DNA from: Candidatus Pantoea carbekii
Lineage (GTDB): Bacteria; Pseudomonadota; Gammaproteobacteria; Enterobacterales; Enterobacteriaceae
Assembly (NCBI RefSeq): GCF_000971765.1
Contig: NZ_CP010907.1
Location: 1,002,501 to 1,066,500, forward strand
Direction of reading: 5' to 3'
DNA: 64,000 bases
This document shows positions 12,647 to 22,658 of the stretch, one piece after another (position 1 is the stretch's first letter; each line of letters opens with the position of its first letter). Made by a program: the position numbers and the translations under genes. The notes under the pieces are model-generated. The model made no database searches. It saw only the letters and a program-made list of their open reading frames with translations, and had not been told where the DNA came from.

Positions 12647-14593
12647 GTGGTGATAGATTTTTTACGTTTTCCCGTAAAATTAACCTTTTCATTGTTATTA
12701 TCACTTATATTAAGCCTGTATCTTGATTTTGGAACATCACGTTGGGCACTAATAACTACTACTATTGTAGTAGGAAGTGTTGCTTTCGATACAGGCGGTA
12801 ATCCTTACTCAGGGACTTTACGTTACCGAAGTATACTACGTATTATCGGCACTATCATTGGTTGCATTGCAGCATTTGTTATTATTATTTTTACAGTTCG
12901 AGCACCAGTTGTAATGTTGTTATTATGTTGTTTATGCGTAGGCTCATCTATTTGGCTTGCTTCTTTAATTAAAGTTGAAAATGTATATGCTCTAAGTTTA
13001 GCTGGTTATACTGTTCTAATCATTGTTATCAGTGCCAATAGCACTGGCAACTTAACAGTTGCACCACAATTTGTAGTAGATCGTTGTAATGAAATTTTAT
13101 TAGGTATTGGATCTGCTATGTTTTCGGATAGAATTTTCGCAACTAGATCAATGAAAAAATTTGTTCATCAAGAAATTGATGACTTATTAGTTAAACATTG
13201 CAGATTATTTCAACTTTATTTTATAGATAATAAAAATAAAAAAAAAATCAAAGCAGCCTGGTATAGCTTAGCATGTCGTACTATTTCATTAAATGACAGA
13301 CGGAGTCAACTAATGATGGAATGCATTCGTTGGAAGATTACTAGCCGTCGTCTGAAAATGCTTAATGTACTATCTTTAACTCTTCTTACCCATCTTGCTG
13401 AAAATTTTTCAAATCAAAATAACTATTACGTATCATCTTTTTTTTATACCTTATGCACAAAAAAAGTGAATAATATAAATGATGCACAAAAATATATTAA
13501 ATTAATGTACAAAATGATTTCTATAAAAAGAAACACAATGCCACAAATAATAACAAGCTGGTTTAATACGATAATAAAATATTTGTTTTTTATTGGTAAA
13601 TTAAAAAATAATAGTAGTATCAATCCGCTAGAAAAAAGTATTTTAGATAATATTGTAATCCTAGAGACAAGATGCCTTGAAAGTCGTCATATAATGATTA
13701 ACTCGCTGTATGCCTTTTTAATAGTTGCGTTGAGTTTAATATTTTGGCTTTATACAGGTTGGAAAGCTGGTGGCGGATTTGTAGTAATGTTAGCAGTAGT
13801 TATTACTCTGGCTATGTGTATGCCAAATCCGATAATGATAGCGAAAGATTTTTTATACGGCATGGTACTATCTATTCCATTAAGCATGCTGTATTTTTGC
13901 TATCTTCTTCCTGCTACACAACAAAGCATTTTTTTACTTTTTATTGCTATTGGTATATTAGGTTTTATCGGTGGTATTTTTATACAATGTCGTCAAATTG
14001 GTACATTAGGATCGTTAATCGGTATGATTAATTCATTGGGATTATCTAATCCCATGAAATTTAAATTTAATGTATTTTTTAATAATGCAATAGGACAGTG
14101 TCTAGGTAGTTGCTTAGCAATAGTAGTCATTATATTAATTTGCAACAAATCTAAAAGATTTACTGATCATCAATTAGTCAACTCATTTATGTGTATTACA
14201 TTAATGGAAATGATTAATTATAAAATGGTTAATCGTGAAAATCGTTTGATAACCTTATATAAACAATTGTTGCTTTTTATAGAAAATTTTCCTAGAGATC
14301 TTAAAAAACACTATATAGCACTAAAATTTATTATTGGATATCAGTATTTTTATAATGTTGAAATGCCAATTAATACTGATTTATCAATTTATCTCTATCA
14401 AATTGGTTGTAGGATCAACTACATTACTTCTACTGTTAATTGTAAAAAACGTATTTATCATTTCAAAGTTCTTTTAAAAATGCTAATTCTCTATCAAGAA
14501 CAATTAAGATACCATAATGCAACCGAAAGTGCAAAAGCAGCGGTACAATATATCGTATTTATATTAAAAAAATATCAAAAAAATCTTATATAA
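12647..14593 (+). CDS. aaeB: AaeB, inner-membrane subunit of the aromatic-acid efflux pump
   Basis: AaeB is the FUSC-family permease working with AaeA. I choose GTG 12647 (or GTG 12650) because 'ggag' at 12638-12641 precedes it; an in-frame ATG at 12620 inside the aaeA end lacks a ribosome site but cannot be excluded. The product is about 648 residues (E. coli 655) with two membrane blocks, near residues 10-150 and 360-520, and cytoplasmic segments between and after. Landmarks are 'GGNPYSGTLRYRSILRIIGT', 'WLYTGWKAGGGFVVM' and 'GGIFIQCRQIGTLGSL'. Retention of an efflux pump in such a genome is unusual. Basic, Asn/Lys-rich drift is evident in the soluble parts. Confidence 0.94.
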   Translation: MVIDFLRFPVKLTFSLLLSLILSLYLDFGTSRWALITTTIVVGSVAFDTGGNPYSGTLRYRSILRIIGTIIGCIAAFVIIIFTVRAPVVMLLLCCLCVGSSIWLASLIKVENVYALSLAGYTVLIIVISANSTGNLTVAPQFVVDRCNEILLGIGSAMFSDRIFATRSMKKFVHQEIDDLLVKHCRLFQLYFIDNKNKKKIKAAWYSLACRTISLNDRRSQLMMECIRWKITSRRLKMLNVLSLTLLTHLAENFSNQNNYYVSSFFYTLCTKKVNNINDAQKYIKLMYKMISIKRNTMPQIITSWFNTIIKYLFFIGKLKNNSSINPLEKSILDNIVILETRCLESRHIMINSLYAFLIVALSLIFWLYTGWKAGGGFVVMLAVVITLAMCMPNPIMIAKDFLYGMVLSIPLSMLYFCYLLPATQQSIFLLFIAIGILGFIGGIFIQCRQIGTLGSLIGMINSLGLSNPMKFKFNVFFNNAIGQCLGSCLAIVVIILICNKSKRFTDHQLVNSFMCITLMEMINYKMVNRENRLITLYKQLLLFIENFPRDLKKHYIALKFIIGYQYFYNVEMPINTDLSIYLYQIGCRINYITSTVNCKKRIYHFKVLLKMLILYQEQLRYHNATESAKAAVQYIVFILKKYQKNLI

Positions 14594-14643
14594 AAATCGT
14601 AACTTAATTTTTTATTTAATAATTAATACTTATTGAAATTTTC

Positions 14644-14669
14644 AATATAATTTAATATTAAATTATATT
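14644..14669. repeat. 26-bp perfect palindrome after aaeB
   Basis: The arms 'aatataatttaat' (14644-14656) and 'attaaattatatt' (14657-14669) are exact reverse complements with no spacer. It lies 50 nt after the aaeB stop. It contains no G or C, so a folded RNA would be weak, but it may still serve as the 3'-end signal of aaeAB. Confidence 0.5.
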
Positions 14670-15004
14670 AAAAGTTATAGATTGTATTTCAATTACTTTA
14701 ATAATATCTCATGTTGATTACATGATTATAAAAAATTATATATTTCACGAACTCATTAATTACTTTATTTTTTGCTAATCTTGCGTGTTATATATACTCA
14801 ACATGGTTTATTGTTAATCATCTATTCTTCATAGATTTGCCACGTATAAATATATTATAATTCTTAGATTCTTAGAAAAAGATCTTAAAAAAAATAACTT
14901 TGAAATCATACTAACTCTATAAATTAGATAATACTGTAATGAGTTGATTCTGTATTAACATAGTTGACATATAGTAATAAAAATTATGTTTTTATTGCAT
15001 ACAA

Positions 15005-15320
15005 TGTATACAAATCATATCAAAGTAAAAATTTTTTACTAACTATTACAAGTTTAATACTGCTTAACTAAAATTCAACTTCTAATTATATGATTTAATT
15101 CTAGAACATGCGTATTTTTTTCTTACTCAATATATTTTAAAAGGCTAACAATGAATTGTGTCATTCTCAACATGCATATTAAATATAAATTTAGTAATTT
15201 TTATATTTAGTTTAATACCTCAATCCGTATCTAAGCAAAATATTACTACTAGCATTTATATTAAAAATATTTTTAGAATCAGCAGATAGAATGAACATTC
15301 TTCTTAGATTTTCGTATAAC
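15005..15320 (-). pseudogene. argR: Decayed arginine repressor argR
   Basis: Minus-strand pieces follow ArgR in order. 'FNINASSNILLRYGLRY' (about 15220-15275) parallels '[20 protein letters not shown]' of the winged helix; 'VENDTIHC*P' (about 15145-15172) parallels 'IDYNDAVVVIHTSP'; 'SIKLVIVSKKFLL' (about 15024-15061) parallels 'GILGTIAGDDTIF'; 'NFYFDMICIHCMQ*' near 15010-15040 parallels the C-terminal 'NGFTVKDLYEAI' segment. Stops and frame changes make it non-functional. argR is divergent from mdh in relatives, as here. The remaining gap, 14670-15004 and 15448-15650, shows nothing else I can name. Confidence 0.6.
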
Positions 15321-15381
15321 TTAGTAAATTTAATTAACATATTTAAGATATTTTGGAAAAATAGATACATATCATTGCAAG

Positions 15382-15447
15382 TTTTTTATTAGAAATAATA
15401 ATTATATTTTTAAAATTAAAAATATAATTATTATTTCTAATAAAAAA
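15382..15447. repeat. 32-bp perfect inverted repeat with 2-nt spacer
   Basis: Arms 15382-15413 and 15416-15447 are exact reverse complements around 'aa'. The outer ends are a T run and an A run, so both transcripts would end in U after a stem, making it a plausible bidirectional terminator. It lies between the argR remnant and mdh, about 200 nt before the mdh start. Each arm contains a single G or C, so stability comes from length. Confidence 0.6.
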
Positions 15448-15650
15448 TGTTAAACATCGTTATCAAATTTATCATATTATATGAATAGCATTATAGAAAT
15501 TGAAGAAGAGACAATCATTACAAAATTTTTGATAATTAAACTAGTATAATTTTATTATTAGTACTATAACTATTTTTTACATAAGTCATTTAATATATGT
15601 AATGCTCTCTTTAACCTTATCTATTATGATCAATAATCAAGGGAATTCAA

Positions 15651-16586
15651 ATGAAAATTACTCTTCTCGGTGCTGCTGGTGGTATTGGCCAAACACTTTC
15701 TTTATTGCTGAAAATTCAATTACCCTCAGGTTCATCTCTTTCTTTATATGATATTACATCAGTAATTCCTGGTTTAGCTATTGATTTAAATCATATCCCT
15801 ACAGGGGTCAAGGTTGAAGGTTTTAATGGAGCATATGCTATACCGGCTTTGCGAGATGCAAATATAGTACTAATTTCAGCAGGTATAGCGCGAAAACCAG
15901 GTATGGATCGTGCTGATCTCTTTCATGTTAATGCAAAAATTATTTATGATTTAATGAATCAAGTTGCTAGTATTGCACCGAAAGCATTAATTGGCATTAT
16001 AACTAATCCAATAAACAGTATGGTAGTGGTTGCGGCAAAGGTATTAAAAAAAGCAGGAGTATATGATAAAAAGCGACTTTTTGGTATTTCTACACTAGAT
16101 ATCATGCGAGCAAATACTTTTGTTGCACAGTGTAAGAATAAACAACCAACAGAGATTGAAGTTTCAGTTATCGGTGGACATTCCGGTATTACCATTCTAC
16201 CATTATTATCACAAATAAAAAATATACATTTTAGCAATCAAGAAGTCATTGATCTCACGAGACGTATTCAAAATGCGGGCAGTGAAGTTGTAAAAGCAAA
16301 AGCAGGGGCGGGTTCGGCAACGTTATCTATGAGTCACGCAGCAGCACGTTTTAGCCTCTCTTTAGTCCGTGCACTAAGAGGAGAAAAAAACATAGTAGAA
16401 TGCGCCTATGTAGAAGGAAATGGAGAATATACAAATTTTTTTGCACAACCGTTATTATTAGACGAAAATGGTATCGCTGAATATCTTCCTATTGGAGTAT
16501 TAAGTACATTTGAACAACTAACACTTAACAACATGTTAGAAACATTGAAAAAAGAAATTAAGCAAGGTGAAGAATTTGTAAGATAA
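15651..16586 (+). CDS. mdh: Malate dehydrogenase
   Basis: Mdh interconverts malate and oxaloacetate with NAD in the TCA cycle. The start ATG 15651 follows 'aaggga'. The 311-residue product (E. coli 312) has the Rossmann loop 'GAAGGIGQ' at residues 7-14, the mobile substrate loop '[11 protein letters not shown]' with its arginines near 80-87, 'NPINSM', and the catalytic 'GGHSG' His near 177. It is well conserved and stands alone: the neighbouring argR has decayed. A 9-nt-scale spacing leads to the convergent mscM stop at 16613. Confidence 0.97.
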   Translation: MKITLLGAAGGIGQTLSLLLKIQLPSGSSLSLYDITSVIPGLAIDLNHIPTGVKVEGFNGAYAIPALRDANIVLISAGIARKPGMDRADLFHVNAKIIYDLMNQVASIAPKALIGIITNPINSMVVVAAKVLKKAGVYDKKRLFGISTLDIMRANTFVAQCKNKQPTEIEVSVIGGHSGITILPLLSQIKNIHFSNQEVIDLTRRIQNAGSEVVKAKAGAGSATLSMSHAAARFSLSLVRALRGEKNIVECAYVEGNGEYTNFFAQPLLLDENGIAEYLPIGVLSTFEQLTLNNMLETLKKEIKQGEEFVR

Positions 16587-16612
16587 AAATCTACCTTTTG
16601 ATTAATTGATAA

Positions 16613-19600
16613 TCATAAACTACCAGATTTAAAAACTTGATTTGTAGAAGATATGCTATTATTAGCAACTCCTGCTTTTTGTTCGATATTTTCAATACGT
16701 ATTTGAAATGGTGGAAATGGCATTTCAATATTATTTTTTTCAAAACCGTGCAAAATTAATTGATGTAATTCATGACGTAATGGCATTCTATGTCCCATTT
16801 CAGCTGCATATACACGTAATTCAAATAATTGAATCCCTTGTTGTAAATCAACAAGAAACACATCGGGCATAGGCGTATTCAGCACATATGTACAATGAGC
16901 GGCTGCTTCTTTAAGCAGTTTTGTTATTTTATTACTATTTATATTCGCCGGTGCTGGAATAGTAAGCACTACTCGTGTGACCGAGTCCGAAAGTGACCAA
17001 TTAACAAATTGTTCTGTAATAAATGCCTTATTAGGAACAATAATTTCTTTTCGATCCCAGTCAGTAATCGTGGTAGCACGTGTATTGATACGTGTAATAT
17101 TTCCTGTGAGATCGCGAATTGTTACCGTATCATTAATACGAATCGGTTTTTCAAATAAAATAATTAAACCAGAGATAAAATTAGCAAAAATTTCTTGTAA
17201 ACCAAAACCTAATCCTAATCCTAAAGCTGCTACAAGCCATTGCAACTTTGACCATTCAATACCAATCATTGAAAACCCAATTAAACTACCAAGTAACATT
17301 AATAGATATTTAGTCAACGTTGTAATAGCATAACCTGTGCCTGGTGATAAATTAATATGTTGTAACAGAACTAATTCCAATAATGCAGGCATATTACGTA
17401 CCAATTGAGTGGTAATGATCAGTACTAAAATAGCTATTATGACAGCACCTAGTGTAATAGGTTGCAAACTTTTTACACCTTGAATGGTAGTACTAGCATC
17501 CCATAGCTCAATATTATCCAAAAAACTAAAGGCAGAATGGATTTCTGACCATAATGCAATTACGGATACAAAAGCTATCAGTGTGAGGATCGAACGCACA
17601 AGACGTAACGATTGAGCACTAATCTCATCAAGATCGATAACCGGCTCTTCAATTTCAATAGTATCAGAATTATTTTGCATTTGCTGTTCTTTTGCTTCTT
17701 CACTGCGTGCACGATTTGCTAAGATCTCAGCACGTCGTTGACGAGCACGGTCAAAAGCAATTCGACGTCGTTGAATTAACATCCATCGACGAATAATATA
17801 ATAGACAATTAATAGAAAAAACCAAATTCCAACAGAGGTTTCCAAACGCGCTAACAATGCTTGTGCTGTTGTTAAATATCCAATTCCAGAGGCAAGTGCT
17901 GCAAGAAGTGGAATACCTATCATTATATTCCATAAAATACGGTTAACAAGATTATCGCCATTTCCTTCTTCATCGAGATAGAGTGGTATACCAGAACGTT
18001 TCAAACTAACAGTAACAATACTAAGTGCACCACAAATTAGCATAAAACACAGACGACCAAGCGATGCAGAAAATTGTGCATCGTCTAAATGAGCAAAAGT
18101 AATTAATAGCATAATTAATGGTACAATCAAGCCAACCGTAAGTGAATAGTAACGTGTAGCACGAACTACACTCATTTGAGGCCAACGGAAATGCACCAAA
18201 AATAATCCATCATGACGAGCAAAGGAAGCACTAATCATAAATGCCCAGAGCAATGGCAGGGTAGCAGTAATTCCCTCTCCAATAGCCATAGCAAACGGAT
18301 AAGGCCAGGCATGTTGTAACCCATAGCCTAGTGTTGCCCAAAGAACAGGTAATGGCAAAGCAACCAAAATCGACCAAAATACAGTACGTAATGTCAGACC
18401 GAAATGATCCTGTGTAACTTTTCCCACTCGGTTAGCGGCACGTGCAATAAAATCATTATAATGTCGGCGCGAACTAATACTTATACCAACCAATAAACTC
18501 GCACCAATAATTGGAAGCACTGTTTCTTTTCTAGTAAACATCATTACTAAAGATTTACCAACTTGATCTAAGGTATCTAGCGATAATAAACGCCTTAAAT
18601 CCTGAACAACTTGAACAGGATAATCAAATCCTATTGATCTGACATCTGCTGTCCAAAAAAGATAACGATGCGTTGCTTCTTTAACTTCACTTAATGCATC
18701 TTGTAATTGCGTATTTGATACTTTCAGCTTAGTGATTTCTAAAATTAATGTATCACAACCAGAAATCAATGAATTTAATAATTCATGCTGAATTTTAAGT
18801 TGAGCTTTAAGAAGCTTTTTTTGTTCTTTGGTAAAAAATCTACCATGATCCTGCTTCTCTTTTTGCAATACATGTTGACGATCAATCAAATTTTCATAAC
18901 GTAGTCTTTGAACGCGGAGTTCACCCATCTCGTTATCGATTTGTTGTGACTTGGGGACTTCGGGTAAGCGAGATACCTGTGCACGTAATGCTTCACCTAA
19001 TAGATTAGATGCACTTAAAAACTGCGATTGTTCACGTAGTGTACTTAATACCTGTAATACCTGTAAAATTTGATTTGTGGCTAAGCGCTGTCGAGAGGAA
19101 ACTAAATCCATACGTTCTGCTTGCTGATTAAGATCAGAAGATAACTCACGATTAACACGAAATTGATCGCCGATTAAATGCGGTAAATTCTTAGTATTCT
19201 CAGCTAGTTGTTCAGTACGTTCGAGTGCTAATTCAGCTTCATGTTGACGTTGATTATTAAGTTGATTACGTAGTTTCTGTAAATAGTTGTCTAACTGGAC
19301 CATTTTTTTTTGATGTACTTCAGAACGCATGCGAGCTAGTTCTTGTCGATTATTTGCTGACAATTGGGCTAATTCCAATGCATCTAAATGTGCTTTATTA
19401 GCGGCATTTTCTGCTTGATGTGCGTATATTTTTGCCTGAGCTAATGGTGTATTTAAAGATATTAAGCCTTTTTTTATACGGTGTTCGCTATCTACCATAG
19501 CCCGTCGTGCTTCAGTTTGTTGCTGTGGTAATTGCGATAATGAATTACTAATCTCACGTGCGCGATCTTGTTCTTGCTGTGCTTGGCGACTTTCTTCCAA

Positions 19601-19972
19601 GAGTTGACTGCTTACTTGCAGCATCTCCTGATCTAGTTCTGCATGATTCATGTTATCATGCACTATTTTAGTTTTGCCATTTAAATTAATAATCTGTTGT
19701 CGTAATTCACTTATTAATTTAGGAAAATCATCAATGACTTGTTGATACTGTTTAGTAAGTTCAATGGATTCATCTCTTTCAGAAAGAAACTTGAGAGCTG
19801 ATTCTATAGATTGAATTTGCTCATTTTGAAAAAGAGTATTTTTAGCAGATTTGGCTATGCTTAACTCCTGTTCAAGTTGACTTATACTCGGAACATTTTC
19901 GTAAGCAGCAGATGTGCTAAACATAAAAAATAATAGTAAACATAAAAAAGCATACACTAAAGAATTTCTCAA
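16613..19972 (-). CDS. mscM: Large mechanosensitive channel MscM (YjeP)
   Basis: MscM is a large MscS-superfamily channel of the inner membrane that relieves turgor on hypo-osmotic shock. The product is 1119 residues (E. coli about 1107) and shows no erosion. It has an N-terminal signal segment ending near 'TSAAYE', a periplasmic coiled-coil region to about residue 480 rich in Gln/Leu/Arg heptads, about eleven membrane helices from 485 to 900, and the C-terminal MscS domain with 'GLGFGLQEIFANFISGLIIL' and 'DWDRKEIIVPNKAFITEQ'. The only plausible start is TTG at 19972, seven nt after the psd stop, implying coupling to psd. Such a large, non-essential protein is surprising in a reduced genome. 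Confidence 0.96.
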   Translation of the reverse strand: MRNSLVYAFLCLLLFFMFSTSAAYENVPSISQLEQELSIAKSAKNTLFQNEQIQSIESALKFLSERDESIELTKQYQQVIDDFPKLISELRQQIINLNGKTKIVHDNMNHAELDQEMLQVSSQLLEESRQAQQEQDRAREISNSLSQLPQQQTEARRAMVDSEHRIKKGLISLNTPLAQAKIYAHQAENAANKAHLDALELAQLSANNRQELARMRSEVHQKKMVQLDNYLQKLRNQLNNQRQHEAELALERTEQLAENTKNLPHLIGDQFRVNRELSSDLNQQAERMDLVSSRQRLATNQILQVLQVLSTLREQSQFLSASNLLGEALRAQVSRLPEVPKSQQIDNEMGELRVQRLRYENLIDRQHVLQKEKQDHGRFFTKEQKKLLKAQLKIQHELLNSLISGCDTLILEITKLKVSNTQLQDALSEVKEATHRYLFWTADVRSIGFDYPVQVVQDLRRLLSLDTLDQVGKSLVMMFTRKETVLPIIGASLLVGISISSRRHYNDFIARAANRVGKVTQDHFGLTLRTVFWSILVALPLPVLWATLGYGLQHAWPYPFAMAIGEGITATLPLLWAFMISASFARHDGLFLVHFRWPQMSVVRATRYYSLTVGLIVPLIMLLITFAHLDDAQFSASLGRLCFMLICGALSIVTVSLKRSGIPLYLDEEGNGDNLVNRILWNIMIGIPLLAALASGIGYLTTAQALLARLETSVGIWFFLLIVYYIIRRWMLIQRRRIAFDRARQRRAEILANRARSEEAKEQQMQNNSDTIEIEEPVIDLDEISAQSLRLVRSILTLIAFVSVIALWSEIHSAFSFLDNIELWDASTTIQGVKSLQPITLGAVIIAILVLIITTQLVRNMPALLELVLLQHINLSPGTGYAITTLTKYLLMLLGSLIGFSMIGIEWSKLQWLVAALGLGLGFGLQEIFANFISGLIILFEKPIRINDTVTIRDLTGNITRINTRATTITDWDRKEIIVPNKAFITEQFVNWSLSDSVTRVVLTIPAPANINSNKITKLLKEAAAHCTYVLNTPMPDVFLVDLQQGIQLFELRVYAAEMGHRMPLRHELHQLILHGFEKNNIEMPFPPFQIRIENIEQKAGVANNSISSTNQVFKSGSL

Positions 19973-19979
19973 AATTATT

Positions 19980-20873
19980 TTATGAAACGTGAAGAATGTT
20001 AATATGTTGAGATAATGCCACTGCTAAAGGTTGACCAAAATAGATTTTATCTTCTGGTTTCAGATTTTTTATTAGCTTTATAGTATTAGGTGTAAATAAA
20101 TTAATTACTGTTGAACCAAGTTTGAAACAACCCATTTCATCACCTTTTAATAGAATTATCGCATCTTTATGATCAGCTGTTGGATAATGCCAATGTTTGG
20201 CTATATCTTTATGCGGTGAAGTTACAGTTCCAGCCCAAACTGTTTCTATACTACCTATTATAGTCGCTCCGATAAGGATTTGTACCATTAAGCCATAATC
20301 AGTATGAAAGACACAAATCACACGTTCATTACAGCAAAAAAGATTGGGGATATTGCGAGTGCTGATAGGATTTACTGAGTATAATCTACCAGGAATATAG
20401 ATCATTTCGCTCAACACACCTCTACACGGCATATGTACGCGATGATAATCTTGAGGTGAAAGATAAATATTGATAAATATACCATTTAAAAAATGAGATG
20501 CCAGTGCGTTATTACCGGCTAAAAGGCCTGCTAAGTTATAGTACAAACCTTTTGCTTGAAAAATTTGATCGCCTTTAATATGACCTAGTTGGCTAATAGA
20601 ACCGTCCGCTGGCATAACTAAAAAGCAATTATTAGAATTGATACGTCGTGCATCTTTTTTTAACCGACGTATAAAAAAATCGTTAAATGTATCATAACTA
20701 GCTGTATTATAATTATCCGCTTCTCTGATATTAATTGCATAAAAACGAACAAAAATATCAATAATTTTTTTCGTAAGCCAGCCACCTTTATAATTTGCTG
20801 CCTTTCCCGCAAGTCTAGTTAACCATTTTTTAGGTAAAAAATAATTCAGAACAATACGAAAACGATCAAACAC
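19980..20873 (-). CDS. psd: Phosphatidylserine decarboxylase proenzyme
   Basis: Psd makes phosphatidylethanolamine from phosphatidylserine at the inner membrane. I choose GTG 20873 (VFDRFRIVLNYFLP) because 'ggagg' lies five nt upstream and the length to the conserved 'WLTRLAG' equals that in E. coli; a longer frame opens at TTG 20885. The product is 297 residues. It contains the self-cleavage motif 'LGST' near residue 250, whose Ser becomes the pyruvoyl group, 'MPADGSISQLG' and 'YLSPQDYHRVHMPC'. The acidic C-terminal tail of E. coli is missing. It is the first gene of psd-mscM. Confidence 0.95.
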   Translation of the reverse strand: MFDRFRIVLNYFLPKKWLTRLAGKAANYKGGWLTKKIIDIFVRFYAINIREADNYNTASYDTFNDFFIRRLKKDARRINSNNCFLVMPADGSISQLGHIKGDQIFQAKGLYYNLAGLLAGNNALASHFLNGIFINIYLSPQDYHRVHMPCRGVLSEMIYIPGRLYSVNPISTRNIPNLFCCNERVICVFHTDYGLMVQILIGATIIGSIETVWAGTVTSPHKDIAKHWHYPTADHKDAIILLKGDEMGCFKLGSTVINLFTPNTIKLIKNLKPEDKIYFGQPLAVALSQHINILHVS

Positions 20874-21234
20874 TGAATCCTCCAAGTTTGAGTGACAGAT
20901 CTTTCAAAAAAATAAATAGACTGTAATATTGATTATGATAAACACCATAAATATTACGTTGGTGTATTAACTTTATCAAAAAATATAAATTTTTTTAATA
21001 ATGTTTTTTACAGTGTAATATAAGATAAATATCTTTATATTATAAAATATATTTATATATTATTTAACATTCAATATAATTTTAATAGGTTAAATTAGTA
21101 TGTTGAAATAACATACAAGAACATTGAGGTGTGTATTACAATATTTAGGTACTAATTTAAAGTCTCGATTTTAAATAAAGAACTACTTAAATGCCTAATA
21201 ATCAGAATTGTTTATTTATAATCTAATTAGATTA

Positions 21235-21400
21235 CTATATTAATTTCGTATCAAATAATAATATCGCATTATTTAGTAATCAATATTCAATAATTTCATT
21301 TGCGTAATTCTCAATATTTTTGAAAGGACTGACAGATTTAACGAGTACAATTTTTTTATTAATTAAAAAATTTTTGCTATTTTAAAATGCGTATTAGTTT
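21235..21400 (-). pseudogene. rsgA: Decayed rsgA (yjeQ) ribosome-assembly GTPase
   Basis: A minus-strand reading includes 'FKIAKIF*LIKKIVLV' and continues 'KSVSPFKNIENYANEIIEY*'. This parallels RsgA 'VKPIAANIDQIVIV' followed by 'SAILPELSLNIIDRYLVAC'. After the stop, 'LLNNAILLFDTKLI' parallels 'QIEPIIVLNKIDLL', the G4 (NKID) segment. RsgA helps mature the 30S subunit and normally sits upstream of psd on the same strand, divergent from orn, exactly this position. The P-loop and zinc domain parts are no longer visible. The rest of 20874-21524 shows nothing identifiable. Confidence 0.5.
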
Positions 21401-21524
21401 GTAATTTTATTTTATTTTTAGGATTGAATTACTTAAATTTAGAATGTAATTGATAAAGTGAAATATAAAAAAATTATGAATTAAACTATAATGAATATTA
21501 TGGTGCATAGCTTATGAGAGGACT

Positions 21525-22073
21525 ATGAAAAATCAAAAAAAAAACAATTTAATTTGGATAGATTTAGAAATGACGGGTTTAAATCCAGAATATGCCCGAA
21601 TTATTGAAATTGCTACATTAGTAACTAATTCTGACCTCGAAATTCTTGCAGAAGGCCCAGTCCTTGCAGTATATCAATCTCAAGAACAACTAACCATGAT
21701 GGATACCTGGAATATACGCGTTCATACTAGTAGTGGATTATTAGATCGTGTTGCATCAAGCAAGTATAATATTCATAGAGCAGAAGAAACGACTATTAAA
21801 TTTTTAAAACAATGGGTTAAAGAAGGAACCTCACCAATTTGTGGAAATAGTGTCGGTCAAGATCGCCGATTCTTATTTAAATATATGCCTACATTAGAAG
21901 CTTATTTTCACTATCGTTATCTCGATGTTAGTACTCTCAAAGAATTAGCACGTTTATGGAAACCTCAAATTCTAAAAAACCTTAAAAAATTTAATAATCA
22001 TAACGCATTAGATGATATACGTGAATCATTAGCTGAGTTGTCTTACTATAGAAAGAATTTTTTACAAATTTAA
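21525..22073 (+). CDS. orn: Oligoribonuclease
   Basis: Orn degrades 2-5 nt RNA fragments, including linearised cyclic-di-GMP products, to mononucleotides. The 182-residue product is a DEDDh exonuclease with the first motif 'WIDLEMTG' at residues 10-17 (Asp and Glu), '[12 protein letters not shown]' and '[13 protein letters not shown]' with the last catalytic Asp; the motif His precedes it in 'NNHNALDD'. The start follows 'gagagga'. Orn is essential in most Enterobacterales and typically survives genome reduction. Its old neighbours rsgA and queG are both relics here. Confidence 0.96.
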   Translation: MKNQKKNNLIWIDLEMTGLNPEYARIIEIATLVTNSDLEILAEGPVLAVYQSQEQLTMMDTWNIRVHTSSGLLDRVASSKYNIHRAEETTIKFLKQWVKEGTSPICGNSVGQDRRFLFKYMPTLEAYFHYRYLDVSTLKELARLWKPQILKNLKKFNNHNALDDIRESLAELSYYRKNFLQI

Positions 22074-22339
22074 TAAAATTAAATGATGATCACATGATAT
22101 TAAGGTATTTCAATTTAAAATTTAAAGATATATTAAATATATAAAAATTTTAAGCAATCATTATAAAATAATGCCTAGCATAGTAGCACTCTATTACTAC
22201 GTATGTAATATTATTAATAATATAAAAATATTCACATTGTCGCATTTACTCGCTTATTTGAGTACTAGACGATGTTAGTAATACAAAACACCTGTGTATA
22301 TAGTGAAAATATGAGAATATTAACTGGCAGTTTTATTTT

Positions 22340-22440
22340 ATATAATAGATTTTATAATCTATCTCTCATATATAAGATTCGATCTTTCATGTACATAATG
22401 ATATACTGACTATGAATAACAATATGAAATTTTAGTTATT
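22340..22440 (-). pseudogene. queG: Decayed queG (epoxyqueuosine reductase), N-terminal part
   Basis: Minus-strand codons read 'SQYIIMYMKDRILYMRDRL*' then NLL, which parallels QueG 'KQYHGEMDWMARHGMLRARP' then HELL, followed by 'YKIKLPV' against 'PGTLRVI'. The order orn-(queG)-nnr with queG on the opposite strand is ancestral. QueG makes queuosine for tRNA wobble positions. The rest of the gap 22074-22658 shows nothing convincing, and the tRNA-Gly genes found after orn in E. coli are absent. Confidence 0.5.
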
Positions 22441-22658
22441 GAATATTTTAAATTTTTTAAGAAAATTTTCTTTAATTACATTACAATGAAATTCATAATA
22501 TTTTTTTAAAATTAAAATTAGCAAATTTAAGAAAATAATTAATAACTGATACAGTACATATTATTCATATTTAAGTGTTACTGACATTATGATAAAAATT
22601 TATTATTATAAAAACGGCAACATATTAATTTTTATAAAAAACAAGAGATTATCCTGAT

